This document shows positions 9,044 through 17,996 of a stretch of 64,000 nucleotides of DNA, one piece after another. Position 1 is the first letter of the stretch. Each line of letters begins with the position of its first letter. The stretch is taken from assembly GCA_964408455.1 (NCBI GenBank), contig CAYOZN010000021.1, forward strand, positions 38,627-102,626, read 5' to 3'. This stretch comes from CAYOZN01 sp964408455. Its GTDB lineage: Bacteria; Planctomycetota; Phycisphaerae; UBA1845; UTPLA1. The translations under genes were made by a program, and so were the position numbers. The notes under the pieces were generated by a model. It was not told where the DNA came from, did no database searches, and was given only the letters and a program-made list of their open reading frames with translations.

Positions 9044-9325
9044 TTATTCGCCTCGCGTCTGCGTATCGGCCTGGAAGTCGTCGATTCCGTAATTCCAGTA
9101 AACGCCGCGATCGGCAAGCCACTTCTCGGCATCCCAGCGGGTGCCGCCGAGGATTTCGCCGAGATAGCCGATGCTGATCCGGCCCGTGCGGTAGCTCTCA
9201 ATCAGAAGTGCCTCCGTCGCGGCACGATCGAGGTCGCCCCACTCGGCCCGCAGCGCGGCTTCGGCCTCCTTCGAGATGTCGATGGTGACGTTCGCTTAGA
9301 AAGTCCTCGTGTCCGCAACGTCCAT
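9044..9325 (-). pseudogene. UPF0175-family antitoxin relic with an in-frame stop before the conserved region
   Basis: Reading leftward from about 9293, the frame VTIDISKEAEAALRAEWGDL ... EKWLADRGVYWNYGIDDFQAD is a nearly complete UPF0175 antitoxin. No ATG, GTG or TTG lies between the conserved start region and a TAA at 9296-9298. An ATG at 9325 is in frame but is cut off by that TAA after nine codons. The gene therefore seems to have lost its start or gained a nonsense codon. It ends 16 bases before the toxin ATG at 9028, the usual operon spacing. Confidence 0.75.
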
Positions 9326-9379
9326 GAACACATTATACACGCGAAAGCAAGAAGTGCGGCCGGGCCACGCCCTGCGTCT

Positions 9380-9453
9380 CCGCCGCACGGGCCAGAGGCC
9401 CATGCTCCCCGTCCCTCAATCCCTTGATCCCTAATCCCTTAATCCCTCGTTCC
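9380..9453. repeat. Short AATCCCT simple repeat
   Basis: The degenerate units AATCCCTTGATCCCTAATCC and related sequence lie between the antitoxin relic and the transpeptidase stop. They resemble the other short simple repeats scattered through this window. Confidence 0.6.
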
Positions 9454-10614
9454 CTACGGCCGTATCTCCACAAACGACTCACGCGGGATCAGCAGATCAA
9501 AGACGAGTGCGACGTCGTCCGGCAGGAGGCGCACGCAGCCCATGCTTTCGTCGGCGCCGATGCTTTCGGGTTCGATGGTGCCGTGGATGCCGAAGCCGGT
9601 GCGACCGAGGCAGTCGCCCTCGATGCACTCGAGGCTGATCCAGCGCTCGCCGATGGGGTTCTCGGGATCGGCGGGGGGGTAGTAGCGGCCGGTGGCGGGG
9701 TCCTTCCAGTCGGGATCGGCGTGCTTGTTGCCGACGACCCATCGGCCGAGGGGCGTGCCATCGTGGGCGCCGAGACCGACGTTGAAGCTACGGATGTAGA
9801 GGGTGCCCTGGTAGATGTCCATGCGGTGGGCGCCCTTGTAGATGATGGCGTCGAAGGGGCCATTGACCAGCTTGATGCGCGCGCCGGCGGCGAGGAGCTG
9901 CGGGTTCTCGATGCCGTTGATGCGCTGGAGCAGTTCGAGGGGGACCTTGCGGGCCTTGGCGAGGTTGATGAGGTATTCGCCGGGCTTGACGGTGTGGGCG
10001 GCGGTCAGCGGATCATCGGGGGTGATGGCGCGGCTGAAGAGGGTGGCCTCGCTGATGCGGGCGAGCTCCTTGCGGAGTTCGTCCTGCTCGCCGGTGGGCA
10101 GGCCGAAATTCAGCGCGCGGGAGAGGGAGACGCGTGCGGTGAGCCAGTCGCCGCGCTGGAGGGCGGCGCGGCCCCTGGACAGCTCGGCTTCGACCCCCCC
10201 CGGCCCCCCCTTGGCAAGGGGGGGAGCGTTTTCGAACGGGTTGACGCGGCGATCGGGCGGGCCGTTGGGGTCGGGCGGGCCGTTGGGGTCGGGAGCGCCG
10301 CCGCCCATCATGACGGCGCCGGCGCCGCCTTCGGCTGCGCGCATGGGCTCGTTGACGCGGACGGCGGCGGCGACGGGGACGATGCCTTCGGCATCGTCGA
10401 CGACGGTGTCACCGGGCTGGCCCTCCGGCGCGGGGGCATTGGCCGCGGGGGGTTCTTCGCGATCGGCCGGCCGGGCGGCGAGGGGGGTGGCGGGGGCCTC
10501 GGCGGGCGTGTTCGCGTCGGTCTTCCAGGCATAGAAGGCCCAGGCGGCGACGGCGAATGCGCAGATGCCGGCGATGATGGTGGCGGACCGGGTGTTGGTC
10601 TGGGAGTCAGCCAT
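9454..10614 (-). CDS. Membrane-anchored L,D-transpeptidase with LysM domain
   Basis: A 386-residue protein. Residues about 10-30 form a signal anchor. A Pro/Ala/Gly-rich linker follows, then a LysM peptidoglycan-binding domain (HTVKPGEYLINLAKARKV, about residue 215). The YkuD catalytic domain holds IHGT and, further on, ESMGCVRL, giving the catalytic His and Cys. The enzyme should form 3-3 crosslinks or attach proteins in peptidoglycan in the periplasm. ATG 10614 is chosen because AAAGGAG lies the right distance upstream; ATG 10641 has no such site. Confidence 0.9.
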   Translation of the reverse strand: MADSQTNTRSATIIAGICAFAVAAWAFYAWKTDANTPAEAPATPLAARPADREEPPAANAPAPEGQPGDTVVDDAEGIVPVAAAVRVNEPMRAAEGGAGAVMMGGGAPDPNGPPDPNGPPDRRVNPFENAPPLAKGGPGGVEAELSRGRAALQRGDWLTARVSLSRALNFGLPTGEQDELRKELARISEATLFSRAITPDDPLTAAHTVKPGEYLINLAKARKVPLELLQRINGIENPQLLAAGARIKLVNGPFDAIIYKGAHRMDIYQGTLYIRSFNVGLGAHDGTPLGRWVVGNKHADPDWKDPATGRYYPPADPENPIGERWISLECIEGDCLGRTGFGIHGTIEPESIGADESMGCVRLLPDDVALVFDLLIPRESFVEIRP

Positions 10615-10778
10615 GGCACCGAACTCCTTTGCGGTGGTCAAGCGTTGAACGGTTGATTCGCGAAGGGCGTAGTTTATCAGAAGGCGGCGCGATTTTCATG
10701 GCGGCGGGCCGGGGAAATGCGGCGCCGTGGCGGGCTGTGAAATGTGGCCGCCGGGAAAGGGCGGGCAGGTGGCGGGCG

Positions 10779-11360
10779 TCAGGAGGGCTGGGCGACTTTG
10801 AAGCGGCGGACGGTCTTCTCGGTGACGAGCATGTGGACGCGGACATCGAGCTCGTTGGCGGGGATGGACTCGACGATCTGATCTTCGAAGGCGAAGGCAC
10901 AGGAGACGCCCTTGAACTCGACATTGCCGAGGAAGCGATCGTAGAAGCCGCGGCCGCGACCGAGGCGGTTGCCCTGCGGATCGAAGCCCAGTCCCGGTAC
11001 GATGACGAGGTCGATGAGTTCGGTGGGGAAGGGGACACCGCGGGTGGGCTCGCGCACGCCGTAGTCGAAGTTGGTGATTTCGGCATTGTCGAGGTCGTTG
11101 ATCTCGACGGGGATCATCTGTCGCGATTCCCATCCGACGCGGGGGGCGAGGACGCGTTTGTGGTCCTTCCAGGCCTGGAGGACGATGGCGGTGGTGTCTG
11201 CCTCCTGGGGGAGGGAGAGATAAATCATCAGGACTTCGGTCTTCTGATATTCGGGCGTGGCGAAGAGGAGCTCGGCGGCCAGGCGGGATTTTTCCTGGCG
11301 CACCTCAGCGGGCAATGCGGCGAGAACGGAGCGGAGTTGTGAGCGCAGCTCTTTCTTCAC
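10779..11360 (-). CDS. 5-formyltetrahydrofolate cyclo-ligase
   Basis: A 193-residue protein, normal length for the family. It has the N-terminal basic K/R residues and the hallmark nucleotide-binding sequence DLVIVPGLGFDPQGNRLGRGRGFYDRFL near residues 137-165. It converts 5-formyl-THF to 5,10-methenyl-THF with ATP in the cytosol, salvaging a dead-end folate. It is encoded on the same strand as the transpeptidase, with 164 bases between them. The family name ygfA/MTHFS is not used strictly in this phylum, so no symbol is given. Confidence 0.93.
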   Translation of the reverse strand: MKKELRSQLRSVLAALPAEVRQEKSRLAAELLFATPEYQKTEVLMIYLSLPQEADTTAIVLQAWKDHKRVLAPRVGWESRQMIPVEINDLDNAEITNFDYGVREPTRGVPFPTELIDLVIVPGLGFDPQGNRLGRGRGFYDRFLGNVEFKGVSCAFAFEDQIVESIPANELDVRVHMLVTEKTVRRFKVAQPS

Positions 11361-11609
11361 GATCGGACCCGCAGGCGGCGCAGCAGAGGATGGCCGCGGC
11401 GCAGCAAGAATATAGACTCACCGGCGGGGTTTCAATAGCATGAGGCCGCGATGAGGTCGGGAGCGGGGTAAATTGACGAATTGTTCGCATTTGAGATTTG
11501 GCGATTGGGTGATTGACGAGCAGGCTTGACCGCGGCGCGGGGCGGGTGGCTTGATGCTCAGTTGAGATGTTGTGCCGGCGGCGATCGCCGCGTCGGGCGA
11601 GTTTGCCGA

Positions 11610-12722
11610 GTGCAGAACGTTCACTTCATTTGTCTATCGTGTCTGGCGGGGGCGGCGGTGCTCTCGTTTGTCCTGACGCCGGCAATGCGGCGCTGGGCGC
11701 GGGCGCGGGATTTTGTCGACAGGCCGGGGGGCCACAAGGGACACGTCGCGCCGGTGGCGCTGGGCGGGGGCATTGTGGTCACGGCGTGCGTGATCGCGCC
11801 GATGGCGGCAGGGGTGCTGGCGGCATGGTGGATGGCGCGGGCGGGGGCGCCGGGCTGGCTGCCGGCGGGGCTGGCGGTGCATTTGGGGGGCATGGCGGCG
11901 AAGATGCCGACGGCGCTGGCGATCTGCGGGGCGGCGGCGGTGATGTGCGCGATGGGGGTGATCGACGACGCGCGGGCGCTGGGGGCGGGCGTGAAGTTTC
12001 TGGTGCAGGCGGGCATCGCGGTGGCACTGGTGGCGGGGTTCGATCTGCGGCTGCTGTCGCACCTGCCGATGTGGCTGTCGGGGACGCTGTCGGTGCTGTG
12101 GATCCTGACGCTGACCAACTCGCTGAATTTCCTGGACAATATGGACGGGCTGTCTTCGGGCGTGGCGCTGATCGCGTCGCTGGTGTTCGGGGCGGCGTCG
12201 ATCCTGGCGGGGCAGGTGTTCGTGCCGGCGTGCTGCGCGCTCCTGGCGGGGGCGCTGCTCGGCTTTCTGCCGTACAACTTTCATCCGGCGACGATCTATC
12301 TGGGGGATGCGGGCAGCACGGTCGTCGGGATGCTGCTGGCGGTGTTCACGATCCTGACGACGTTCGTCGATCCGGGGCAGCCTTACCGACCGATCGGGGT
12401 GTTTGCGCCGCTGGTGGTGATGGCGGTGCCGCTGTACGACACGGCGAGCGTGTTCTTCCTGCGCTGGCGGCTGGGGGTGCCGCTGTGGAAGGGGGACCGG
12501 CGGCACTTTTCGCATCGCCTGGTGCGGCGGGGGATGCGGGTGCCGGTGGCGGTGCTGGTGATCTGGCTGACGACGCTGGTGACGGCGCTGCCGGCGCTAT
12601 TGCTGCCGCGTGCGACGTGGATGGAGGCGGTGGTGATCGCGGTGCAGACGATGTTCGTGGTGCTGCTGGTGGCGCTATTGGAGAAGAATCCGCAGATGGA
12701 GGCGGAGAGAAACCGCAGATGA
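11610..12722 (+). CDS. WecA/MraY-family undecaprenyl-phosphate sugar-1-phosphate transferase
   Basis: A 370-residue polytopic membrane protein with the family motifs. These are GHKGHVAPVALGGGI near the N-terminus, DDARALG, NSLNFLDNMDGLSSG, YLGDAGSTVVGMLL and a HFSHRLVRRG motif in the last cytoplasmic loop. It should transfer a GlcNAc-1-P-type sugar to undecaprenyl phosphate, the first step of O-antigen or cell-wall glycan assembly. The GTG at 11610 is the best start before the first helix. The O-antigen-ligase-like gene downstream supports a surface polysaccharide role. The last dozen residues are encoded by a CCGCAGATG repeat. Confidence 0.9.
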   Translation: MQNVHFICLSCLAGAAVLSFVLTPAMRRWARARDFVDRPGGHKGHVAPVALGGGIVVTACVIAPMAAGVLAAWWMARAGAPGWLPAGLAVHLGGMAAKMPTALAICGAAAVMCAMGVIDDARALGAGVKFLVQAGIAVALVAGFDLRLLSHLPMWLSGTLSVLWILTLTNSLNFLDNMDGLSSGVALIASLVFGAASILAGQVFVPACCALLAGALLGFLPYNFHPATIYLGDAGSTVVGMLLAVFTILTTFVDPGQPYRPIGVFAPLVVMAVPLYDTASVFFLRWRLGVPLWKGDRRHFSHRLVRRGMRVPVAVLVIWLTTLVTALPALLLPRATWMEAVVIAVQTMFVVLLVALLEKNPQMEAERNRR

Positions 12723-12960
12723 CGCAGATGCACGCAGATGAGGAGGAGAAGAGAATCCGCAGATGACGCAGATGAGGCGGGGAAGAGAATCCGCAGATGA
12801 CGCAGATGGACGCAGATGAGGAGGAGAAGAGAATCCGCAGATGACGCAGATGGACGCAGATGAGGAGGAGAAGAGAATCCGCAGATGACGCAGATGAGGC
12901 GGGGAAGAGAATCCGCAGATGGGCACAGTTGGGCGCAGATGATTTGAAATTCGAAATTTG
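12685..12960. repeat. Tandem CCGCAGATGACGCAGATG repeat
   Basis: About five irregular copies of a unit resembling GAATCCGCAGATGACGCAG followed by ATGGACGCAGATGAGGAGGAGAAGA. The array starts within the 3' end of the transferase gene and fills the gap to the next gene. It ends in GAAATTCGAAATTTGAGA-type sequence. Confidence 0.85.
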
Positions 12961-12964
12961 AGAC

Positions 12965-15325
12965 TTGGGATTGAGATCTAAGGGTCAAACTCAACTGCGC
13001 TCGAGGGCGTCACATGTCGATGCCGGCCGCTTGATCAAATCCGGCCGCTGGATCGATGCCGGCGCGCTGGCATTTCTGCTGGCGCTGGTGCCGCTGCGGA
13101 CATTTCTGAACGAGACGCACACCTTTGAGACGGCGAGGCTGTTTCGGCACGTGGGGGCGGCGGCGGTGGGGCCGTCGGCGACGTTCGTCATCGACGGGCT
13201 GATCTTTCTGGCGGCGGGGCTGGCGGGCTGCAATCGATGGCGGCGCGGCGGGCGGGGGTATCGCTGGACGGGTGCGGAGCCGGGGCTGCTCTTGCTGGCG
13301 GTCGCCGGCGTCATTTCGTGCATGCAGGCGGGGCAGAAGCACCTGGCGATCATTGGAACGATGGACTTTCTGGCGTCCATCGCGGCGGGCATGACGCTGG
13401 CGCAGGTAATGACGGAGCGATGGCACCTGCGGCTGGGGCTGGCGGCGATCGTGGCGACCGGGGGCGCGGTGGCGCTGAAGTGCGGCTGGCAGTATTTCGT
13501 GGAACTGCCGGAGACGCTGGCTTATTTCGAGGCGCACAGGGCGGAACTGATCGGCGGCGGGCCGGCGGCAGCGGGCGGGCGCGACGCGGGGATGCTGCAC
13601 GACTTTCAGCAGCGGATGAAGGCGATGAGCGTGACGGGGTTCTATGCGCACCCGAACGTGCTGGCCAGCCATCTGGTGCTGTTTCTGGCGGCGGCGGCGG
13701 CGCTGGCGGCCGGGGAGTGGCGGGCGCGGCGGATGGCGACGCTGGCGGGCGCGGCGGCGGTGCTGGCGGGATGCGCCACGGCCCTGGCGGGGGCACAGAG
13801 CAAAGGGGCCATTGCGGCGGCACTGGCGGGGGCGGTCGTCGCGGGCCTGGCGGCGGCGGTGCGGGGGCGGTGGGGGACGCGGGCGGGTGCAACGGCCGGG
13901 GCGCTGGCGGTGCTGGCGGGAATCGGCCTGCTGGTGGGGATCTTAAATGCCAGGCCAGAGGCATTGGGGCGGTCGATGCTGTTTCGCTGGATGTACTGGC
14001 AGGGCGCGGGGCGGATGCTCGAAGATCAAGGCTGGCTGGGGGTGGGGGCGAACAACTTCGGCCGGCACTTCACGCGTTACAAGGCGGTGGCGTGTCCGGA
14101 GGAGGTGGAATCGCCGCACAGCTGGGCGGTGCAGCTTGCGACGGAGTGGGGGGCGGCGGGGATCGCGGGGTTCGTGCTGGTGCTGGGCGGCGCCGGGTGG
14201 TGTCTTACACGTGGCAGCCGGACCGGTGAGGCCGATCGGAGCGGGCATTCGGCCGCGGAGAGTGACGATGCGCAGGGTTCGCCGGGCTCGGCCGTCCTGT
14301 GGACTGCCGCCATGGGGGCACTGGGCATCGGCGGGCTGGTGGTGCTGCACGACAAGGCGACGGCCGATCTGCGCGCGCAGTTGATGATGTTGCTGGTGCT
14401 GGCGGCGCCGCTGTGGTTTGTGCTGGCCGGGCTGTTCTCGGCGGAGTCATTGGCGTGGCCCCGCGTCTGGAACGGGCCGGCGGTGGCGCTGCCGGCGATC
14501 CTGGGGGCGGGGCTGATCGGATTCGTGCTGCACACGGGTATTGATCTGGCGCTGTTTGCCGGCGGACCGGCGACGACATTTTTCGCCATGTGGGCCATGG
14601 TGCTGGCGAGCGTCGATGACGGTGGCGCGGCGAGGCAGGGTCGCACGAGCGGCACTGGCGGCCGGGTGGCGGCGATCTGTCTGCCGATCGGTGGCGTGGC
14701 GGCGTTTGCCATCTCGCTCGCCGTGCTTGCGATACCGGCCGGGCACGCCGGAACGCGGCTGAATGTCGCGCGGACGGCATGCGCTCCGGGGAAGGCACCG
14801 GCGGGTTGGGCGGCATTCGCGGGCTCTGCGGGAGACGCGGCCTATCGCGAGGCGATGCAAGCGTACCAACTGGATGGAACGGCCGCGGCGGAACTGTTGG
14901 AGCAGCTCATTCCGCGCGTCGAGACGGTGGGGCAGGTGGACGAGGCGATCGAGGTCGCGCGACTGTTGCGGCAGCGCGATCCGCACGCGGGGGTGGGGAT
15001 GATCCAGACGGCGGGGCTCTATGCACGGCGGCACGATTTGGGCGGCGATCTGGCCGATCTGCGGGCGGCGGTGGACTGGACGAAACGCGCCGTGGCGGAC
15101 TATCCGACGTCGCCGGATCGTCATTTGCAGCTGGCGGCGGTGCTCGAGCGGTACTGGCGGGCTGCGGACTCGGACGAAGCCCGGCAAGAGGCGGTGGAGG
15201 CCATGCGAGCGGCACTGTCGCTGGAGGAAAAGCGAATTTATGTCTCGACGCCGCATCGCATGACGGAGCAGATGAAGCAGGGCATTCGGCAGCGAATGCG
15301 GGAATTGGATGCGGTCGCGCCGTAG
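12965..15325 (+). CDS. O-antigen ligase/polymerase-like membrane protein with TPR-like tail
   Basis: A 786-residue protein with roughly a dozen hydrophobic helices in residues 20-600. A Wzy/WaaL-like segment in the middle has an extended loop with GVGANNFGRHFTRYK and PHSWAVQLATEWG, the usual HNxxL-type landmark region. The last 180 residues are soluble and helical, with TPR character. Such proteins polymerise O-antigen repeats or ligate polysaccharide to lipid A or a peptide at the periplasmic face. The TTG start at 12965 is uncertain; later TTG codons before the first helix are possible. Confidence 0.8.
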   Translation: MGLRSKGQTQLRSRASHVDAGRLIKSGRWIDAGALAFLLALVPLRTFLNETHTFETARLFRHVGAAAVGPSATFVIDGLIFLAAGLAGCNRWRRGGRGYRWTGAEPGLLLLAVAGVISCMQAGQKHLAIIGTMDFLASIAAGMTLAQVMTERWHLRLGLAAIVATGGAVALKCGWQYFVELPETLAYFEAHRAELIGGGPAAAGGRDAGMLHDFQQRMKAMSVTGFYAHPNVLASHLVLFLAAAAALAAGEWRARRMATLAGAAAVLAGCATALAGAQSKGAIAAALAGAVVAGLAAAVRGRWGTRAGATAGALAVLAGIGLLVGILNARPEALGRSMLFRWMYWQGAGRMLEDQGWLGVGANNFGRHFTRYKAVACPEEVESPHSWAVQLATEWGAAGIAGFVLVLGGAGWCLTRGSRTGEADRSGHSAAESDDAQGSPGSAVLWTAAMGALGIGGLVVLHDKATADLRAQLMMLLVLAAPLWFVLAGLFSAESLAWPRVWNGPAVALPAILGAGLIGFVLHTGIDLALFAGGPATTFFAMWAMVLASVDDGGAARQGRTSGTGGRVAAICLPIGGVAAFAISLAVLAIPAGHAGTRLNVARTACAPGKAPAGWAAFAGSAGDAAYREAMQAYQLDGTAAAELLEQLIPRVETVGQVDEAIEVARLLRQRDPHAGVGMIQTAGLYARRHDLGGDLADLRAAVDWTKRAVADYPTSPDRHLQLAAVLERYWRAADSDEARQEAVEAMRAALSLEEKRIYVSTPHRMTEQMKQGIRQRMRELDAVAP

Positions 15326-15344
15326 GCCCTTTTGCGGATTCGCG

Positions 15345-15400
15345 CATGCCCAGCATGCCTGCGCTGCGCTTAGGCATGGCACCCTTCCTGGTGGCACCCT
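15345..15400. terminator. Hairpin with TGGCACCC flank between convergent genes
   Basis: CATGCCT (15354-15360) pairs with AGGCATG (15372-15378) around a GCGC-rich loop, followed by GCACCC and a second GTGGCACCC. It lies between the convergent ligase and lysA genes, so a bidirectional terminator role is likely. There is no strong T run. Confidence 0.45.
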
Positions 15401-15409
15401 GCTTCACGC

Positions 15410-16696
15410 TCACATTGCGTCGCGTTCGGCGGCGAGTAGATCGTCGATCGTCTCGCGGCGGCGGATGATGCGGAAGCTGTCGCCCTCGACGAGAATCTCG
15501 GGCGGGTTGGGTCGCGAGTTGTAGTGGCTGGCCATGACCATACCGTAGGCGCCGGCGGAGAAGACGGCGACGAGATCGCCGCGCTTCATGGGCGGGAGCA
15601 GGCGCTCTTTGGCGAGGAAGTCCCCGCTTTCGCAGACCGGGCCGACGACATCCATCGGCACGAGGCCGGAGAGACCGGTGGCTTCGCCACGCTGTCGCGG
15701 GACAAAGCGCTCATCGCATTGCGCGGGCCAGATGAAATGGAAGGCTTCGTAAAGCGAGGGGCGAATCAGGTCATTCATGCCGGCGTCCACGATGAGGAAG
15801 TCGCGGTCGCCGGATTTTTTCAGATAGAGCACGCGGGTGAGCAGGATACCGGCGTTGGCGGCGATTGCGCGGCCGGGCTCCAGAATGATGGTGAGACCGC
15901 GACCGGTTAGCAGCGGCACGATCGCGTCGGCGTATTGCACAGCGGCCGGTGCTTCCTCGGCGCGGTAGTGGGCGCCGAAGCCGCCGCCGATGTCGAGGGT
16001 GTCGATCGTGAAGCCGTCGGCGCGGAGGGCGTCGATCAGATCGAGGCCCTTGCCGATGGCCTGTACGTAGGGCTCGACGCTGTTGACGGGCGAACCGATG
16101 TGCAGGTGGATGCCCGACAACTGCACGGCGTTCTGTCGGCCGAAGTCGTGGAAGGCGCGGCGGGCGCGTTCGAGGTCGACGCCGAACTTGGTTTCCTTTT
16201 TTCCGGTGGAGGTGTAGCGGTGGGTCTTCGGATCGACGTCGGGATTGACGCGCAGGGCGGCGCGGACCGTGGCATTCCGGTCGCGGGCGATGGAGATGAG
16301 GTTTTCCAATTCCGCTTCGGATTCGACATTGAACCAGCCGATCTTCGCGTCGATGGCCTGGTTGATCTCGGCATCGGTCTTGCCGACGCCGGCGAAAACG
16401 ATCTTCGCGGGATCGCCGCCGGCCTCGAGGGCGCGGACGAGTTCGCCGCCGGAGACGACATCGAAGCCGGCGCCACGCTCGCGGAGCAGGCGGCAGATGT
16501 GGAGATTGGCGCAGCTCTTGATGGAGTAGCAGATGATGGGATCGAGGGCGGCGAAGGCGCGGGCGACGGCGTCGTAGTGGTGGAGGAGGGTGGCGCGGGA
16601 GTAGATGTAGGCGGGCGTGCCGACGGCGTCGGCGATGCTCGGCATCGGTACGTCTTCGCAGCAGAGAATACGATTCCGGAATGTAAAGTGGTCCAT
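15410..16696 (-). CDS. lysA: Diaminopimelate decarboxylase
   Basis: A 428-residue PLP enzyme of alanine-racemase fold type III, the expected length for LysA. The PLP lysine lies in CYSIKSCANLHI near residue 59. Other landmarks are FDVVSGGEL, HLHIGSPV, the glycine loop DIGGGFGAHY, EPGRAIAANAG and the C-terminal ESGDFLA. It decarboxylates meso-diaminopimelate to lysine in the cytosol. ATG 16696 is given; an internal ATG at codon 18 (MPSIADAV) is also near the fold start. The gene stands alone. Confidence 0.95.
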   Translation of the reverse strand: MDHFTFRNRILCCEDVPMPSIADAVGTPAYIYSRATLLHHYDAVARAFAALDPIICYSIKSCANLHICRLLRERGAGFDVVSGGELVRALEAGGDPAKIVFAGVGKTDAEINQAIDAKIGWFNVESEAELENLISIARDRNATVRAALRVNPDVDPKTHRYTSTGKKETKFGVDLERARRAFHDFGRQNAVQLSGIHLHIGSPVNSVEPYVQAIGKGLDLIDALRADGFTIDTLDIGGGFGAHYRAEEAPAAVQYADAIVPLLTGRGLTIILEPGRAIAANAGILLTRVLYLKKSGDRDFLIVDAGMNDLIRPSLYEAFHFIWPAQCDERFVPRQRGEATGLSGLVPMDVVGPVCESGDFLAKERLLPPMKRGDLVAVFSAGAYGMVMASHYNSRPNPPEILVEGDSFRIIRRRETIDDLLAAERDAM

Positions 16697-16704
16697 GAAC
16701 GTTG

Positions 16705-16998
16705 TTATTCAAAAAGTCGGCGAGTGATTCTTCGAGCGCCGTGGACGACCCGAACTACTTTGACCCAATCGGATGCAATCGAATAAAAAATGAGGTAGTT
16801 GCCGTGCGGAAAGTAACGCTAGCCGCGCTTGAGCCGGTTCCGCTGCCTTCCCGCGTACGGAAATGCCGCCACGGTTTCGATGGCAGTGATCAGATCGTCA
16901 ATCAAGCGATCGGCGGCCGCCGAGTTAAGCGGGGCGAAATAGTCCCAGATTTCGCGAAGGTCCCGCTGCGCGGCTTCTGATAGTTCGAAGCTTGCCAT
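16705..16998 (-). pseudogene. ParE/RelE-type toxin gene interrupted by a TAG codon
   Basis: From ATG 16998 the frame reads MASFELSEAAQRDLREIWDY, typical of ParE. It stops at TAG 16819-16821 (codon 60). Translation would otherwise continue as RYFPHGNYLIFYSI...VVRVVHGARRITRRLF to a stop at 16705-16707, giving a normal 97-residue ParE. One substitution, for example TTG to TAG in the RG(L)RYF motif, explains it. The start overlaps the antitoxin stop as TGATG, so the operon structure is intact. The toxin is probably dead while its antitoxin is intact. Confidence 0.85.
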
Positions 16999-17291
16999 CA
17001 GGCGCGTTTGCGTCGTTTTGAAGCCAAACGCCGCCTGCCCTCCCGCTTAATCTCCTCGGCAAACTGCCTTAGCTCGCCCGCATTGAACACGCGAGAGCGT
17101 CCAGCACGGAGGTCATCGAGACCGATTGCGACTTCTTTGCGCAGCTCATCTAACTCCATTTCCTCGAGTCGATCCTGGTGCTCTAGAAGCCTAAGGGCTC
17201 GGCGTATGATCTCGCCGGCGGATTTATACTCGCCGCTCGCGATCTTTTTTTTTATCAGCTTTTCATGTTCGGGTGTCAGCGTCACCTTCAT
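16998..17291 (-). CDS. ParD/CopG-type antitoxin
   Basis: A 97-residue protein beginning MKVTLTPEHEKLIKKKIASG, a ribbon-helix-helix N-terminus. EIIRRALRLLEHQD follows, then a Lys/Arg-rich toxin-binding tail. ATG 17291 is chosen because TAGGAGG lies just upstream; the frame upstream of it is unconserved. It should bind and neutralise ParE and repress the operon promoter. The partner toxin gene carries a nonsense codon, so the antitoxin may now be an orphan repressor or neutralise a toxin encoded elsewhere. Confidence 0.88.
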   Translation of the reverse strand: MKVTLTPEHEKLIKKKIASGEYKSAGEIIRRALRLLEHQDRLEEMELDELRKEVAIGLDDLRAGRSRVFNAGELRQFAEEIKREGRRRLASKRRKRA

Positions 17292-17390
17292 GGCGAGGCA
17301 CCTCCTAACACAGTCCATTTTACGAGCGCTGCGTTTGGGCAACAAGGCTGTCGCCGTCGCGCCGAACGGATCCGGGAGTTCAGTCAATTC

Positions 17391-17996
17391 TCATGCATCC
17401 GGCTTTGTTGTCACCTCTCTGATTTCGCGCGCTTCCTCCATCTCAATAATCTTCTCCTCATCCTCCGCCTTGATAATCTGCCCCGACAGCACGCCGCCGT
17501 AGCTGGTGCCGGACCAGGTGCCGGCGTAGAAGCCTTCGTGGATGACGACGCGCGCCGAGTAGGTGCCCAGCATGGGCAGGTTCATCTTGTCGAGCGTGAT
17601 GACCGGCGTATCGCCGGCCCAGACCACGCGCACCGGCACCGGCAGGCGCACGTCCTTTTCCATGAACTGCACGCGCGCGGTGATGATCCAGCGATCGCCG
17701 TCGCGCTTCTCGGCCTTGTCGATGGCATAGCGCTCCACGCGCGGCTCGGAGAGCGGCGCCTTTCCCTTGAGCCCTTCGGCGCCGGTCATGGCGAAGGTGC
17801 CGCGGAAGACGACGTTGGAGAGCGTGTCGGCAAATCGCTGCTCCAGTTCTTCCTGCGTTGGCGCGGCCGGTGCGGAGGCGGCGGGCTGCGTGGACGGAGG
17901 GTCAGACGGCTGCGGCAGGGCGAGGGCCGCGGAGCCAATCAGGCCGGAGACACAGAGGACGCATGTTCGACCGATGAGAGCTGGACGCTTGATCAT
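17391..17996 (-). CDS. Secreted protein of unknown function
   Basis: A 201-residue protein with an N-terminal signal peptide ending near ALALPQP. A Ser/Thr/Pro/Ala-rich linker and a compact beta-rich domain (about residues 55-185) follow. The domain includes RVERYAIDKAEKRDGDRWIITARVQF and a TWSGTSYGGVLSGQII segment. ATG 17996 is preceded by CCGGAG seven bases upstream. The domain resembles secreted planctomycete proteins of unknown role. It is transcribed divergently from the prolyl oligopeptidase gene, about 420 bases away. Confidence 0.75.
   Translation of the reverse strand: MIKRPALIGRTCVLCVSGLIGSAALALPQPSDPPSTQPAASAPAAPTQEELEQRFADTLSNVVFRGTFAMTGAEGLKGKAPLSEPRVERYAIDKAEKRDGDRWIITARVQFMEKDVRLPVPVRVVWAGDTPVITLDKMNLPMLGTYSARVVIHEGFYAGTWSGTSYGGVLSGQIIKAEDEEKIIEMEEAREIREVTTKPDA

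Noticed and set aside
12706..12960. CRISPR-like direct repeats
   Set aside because: The units are short, irregular and lack spacers; they are a simple tandem repeat.
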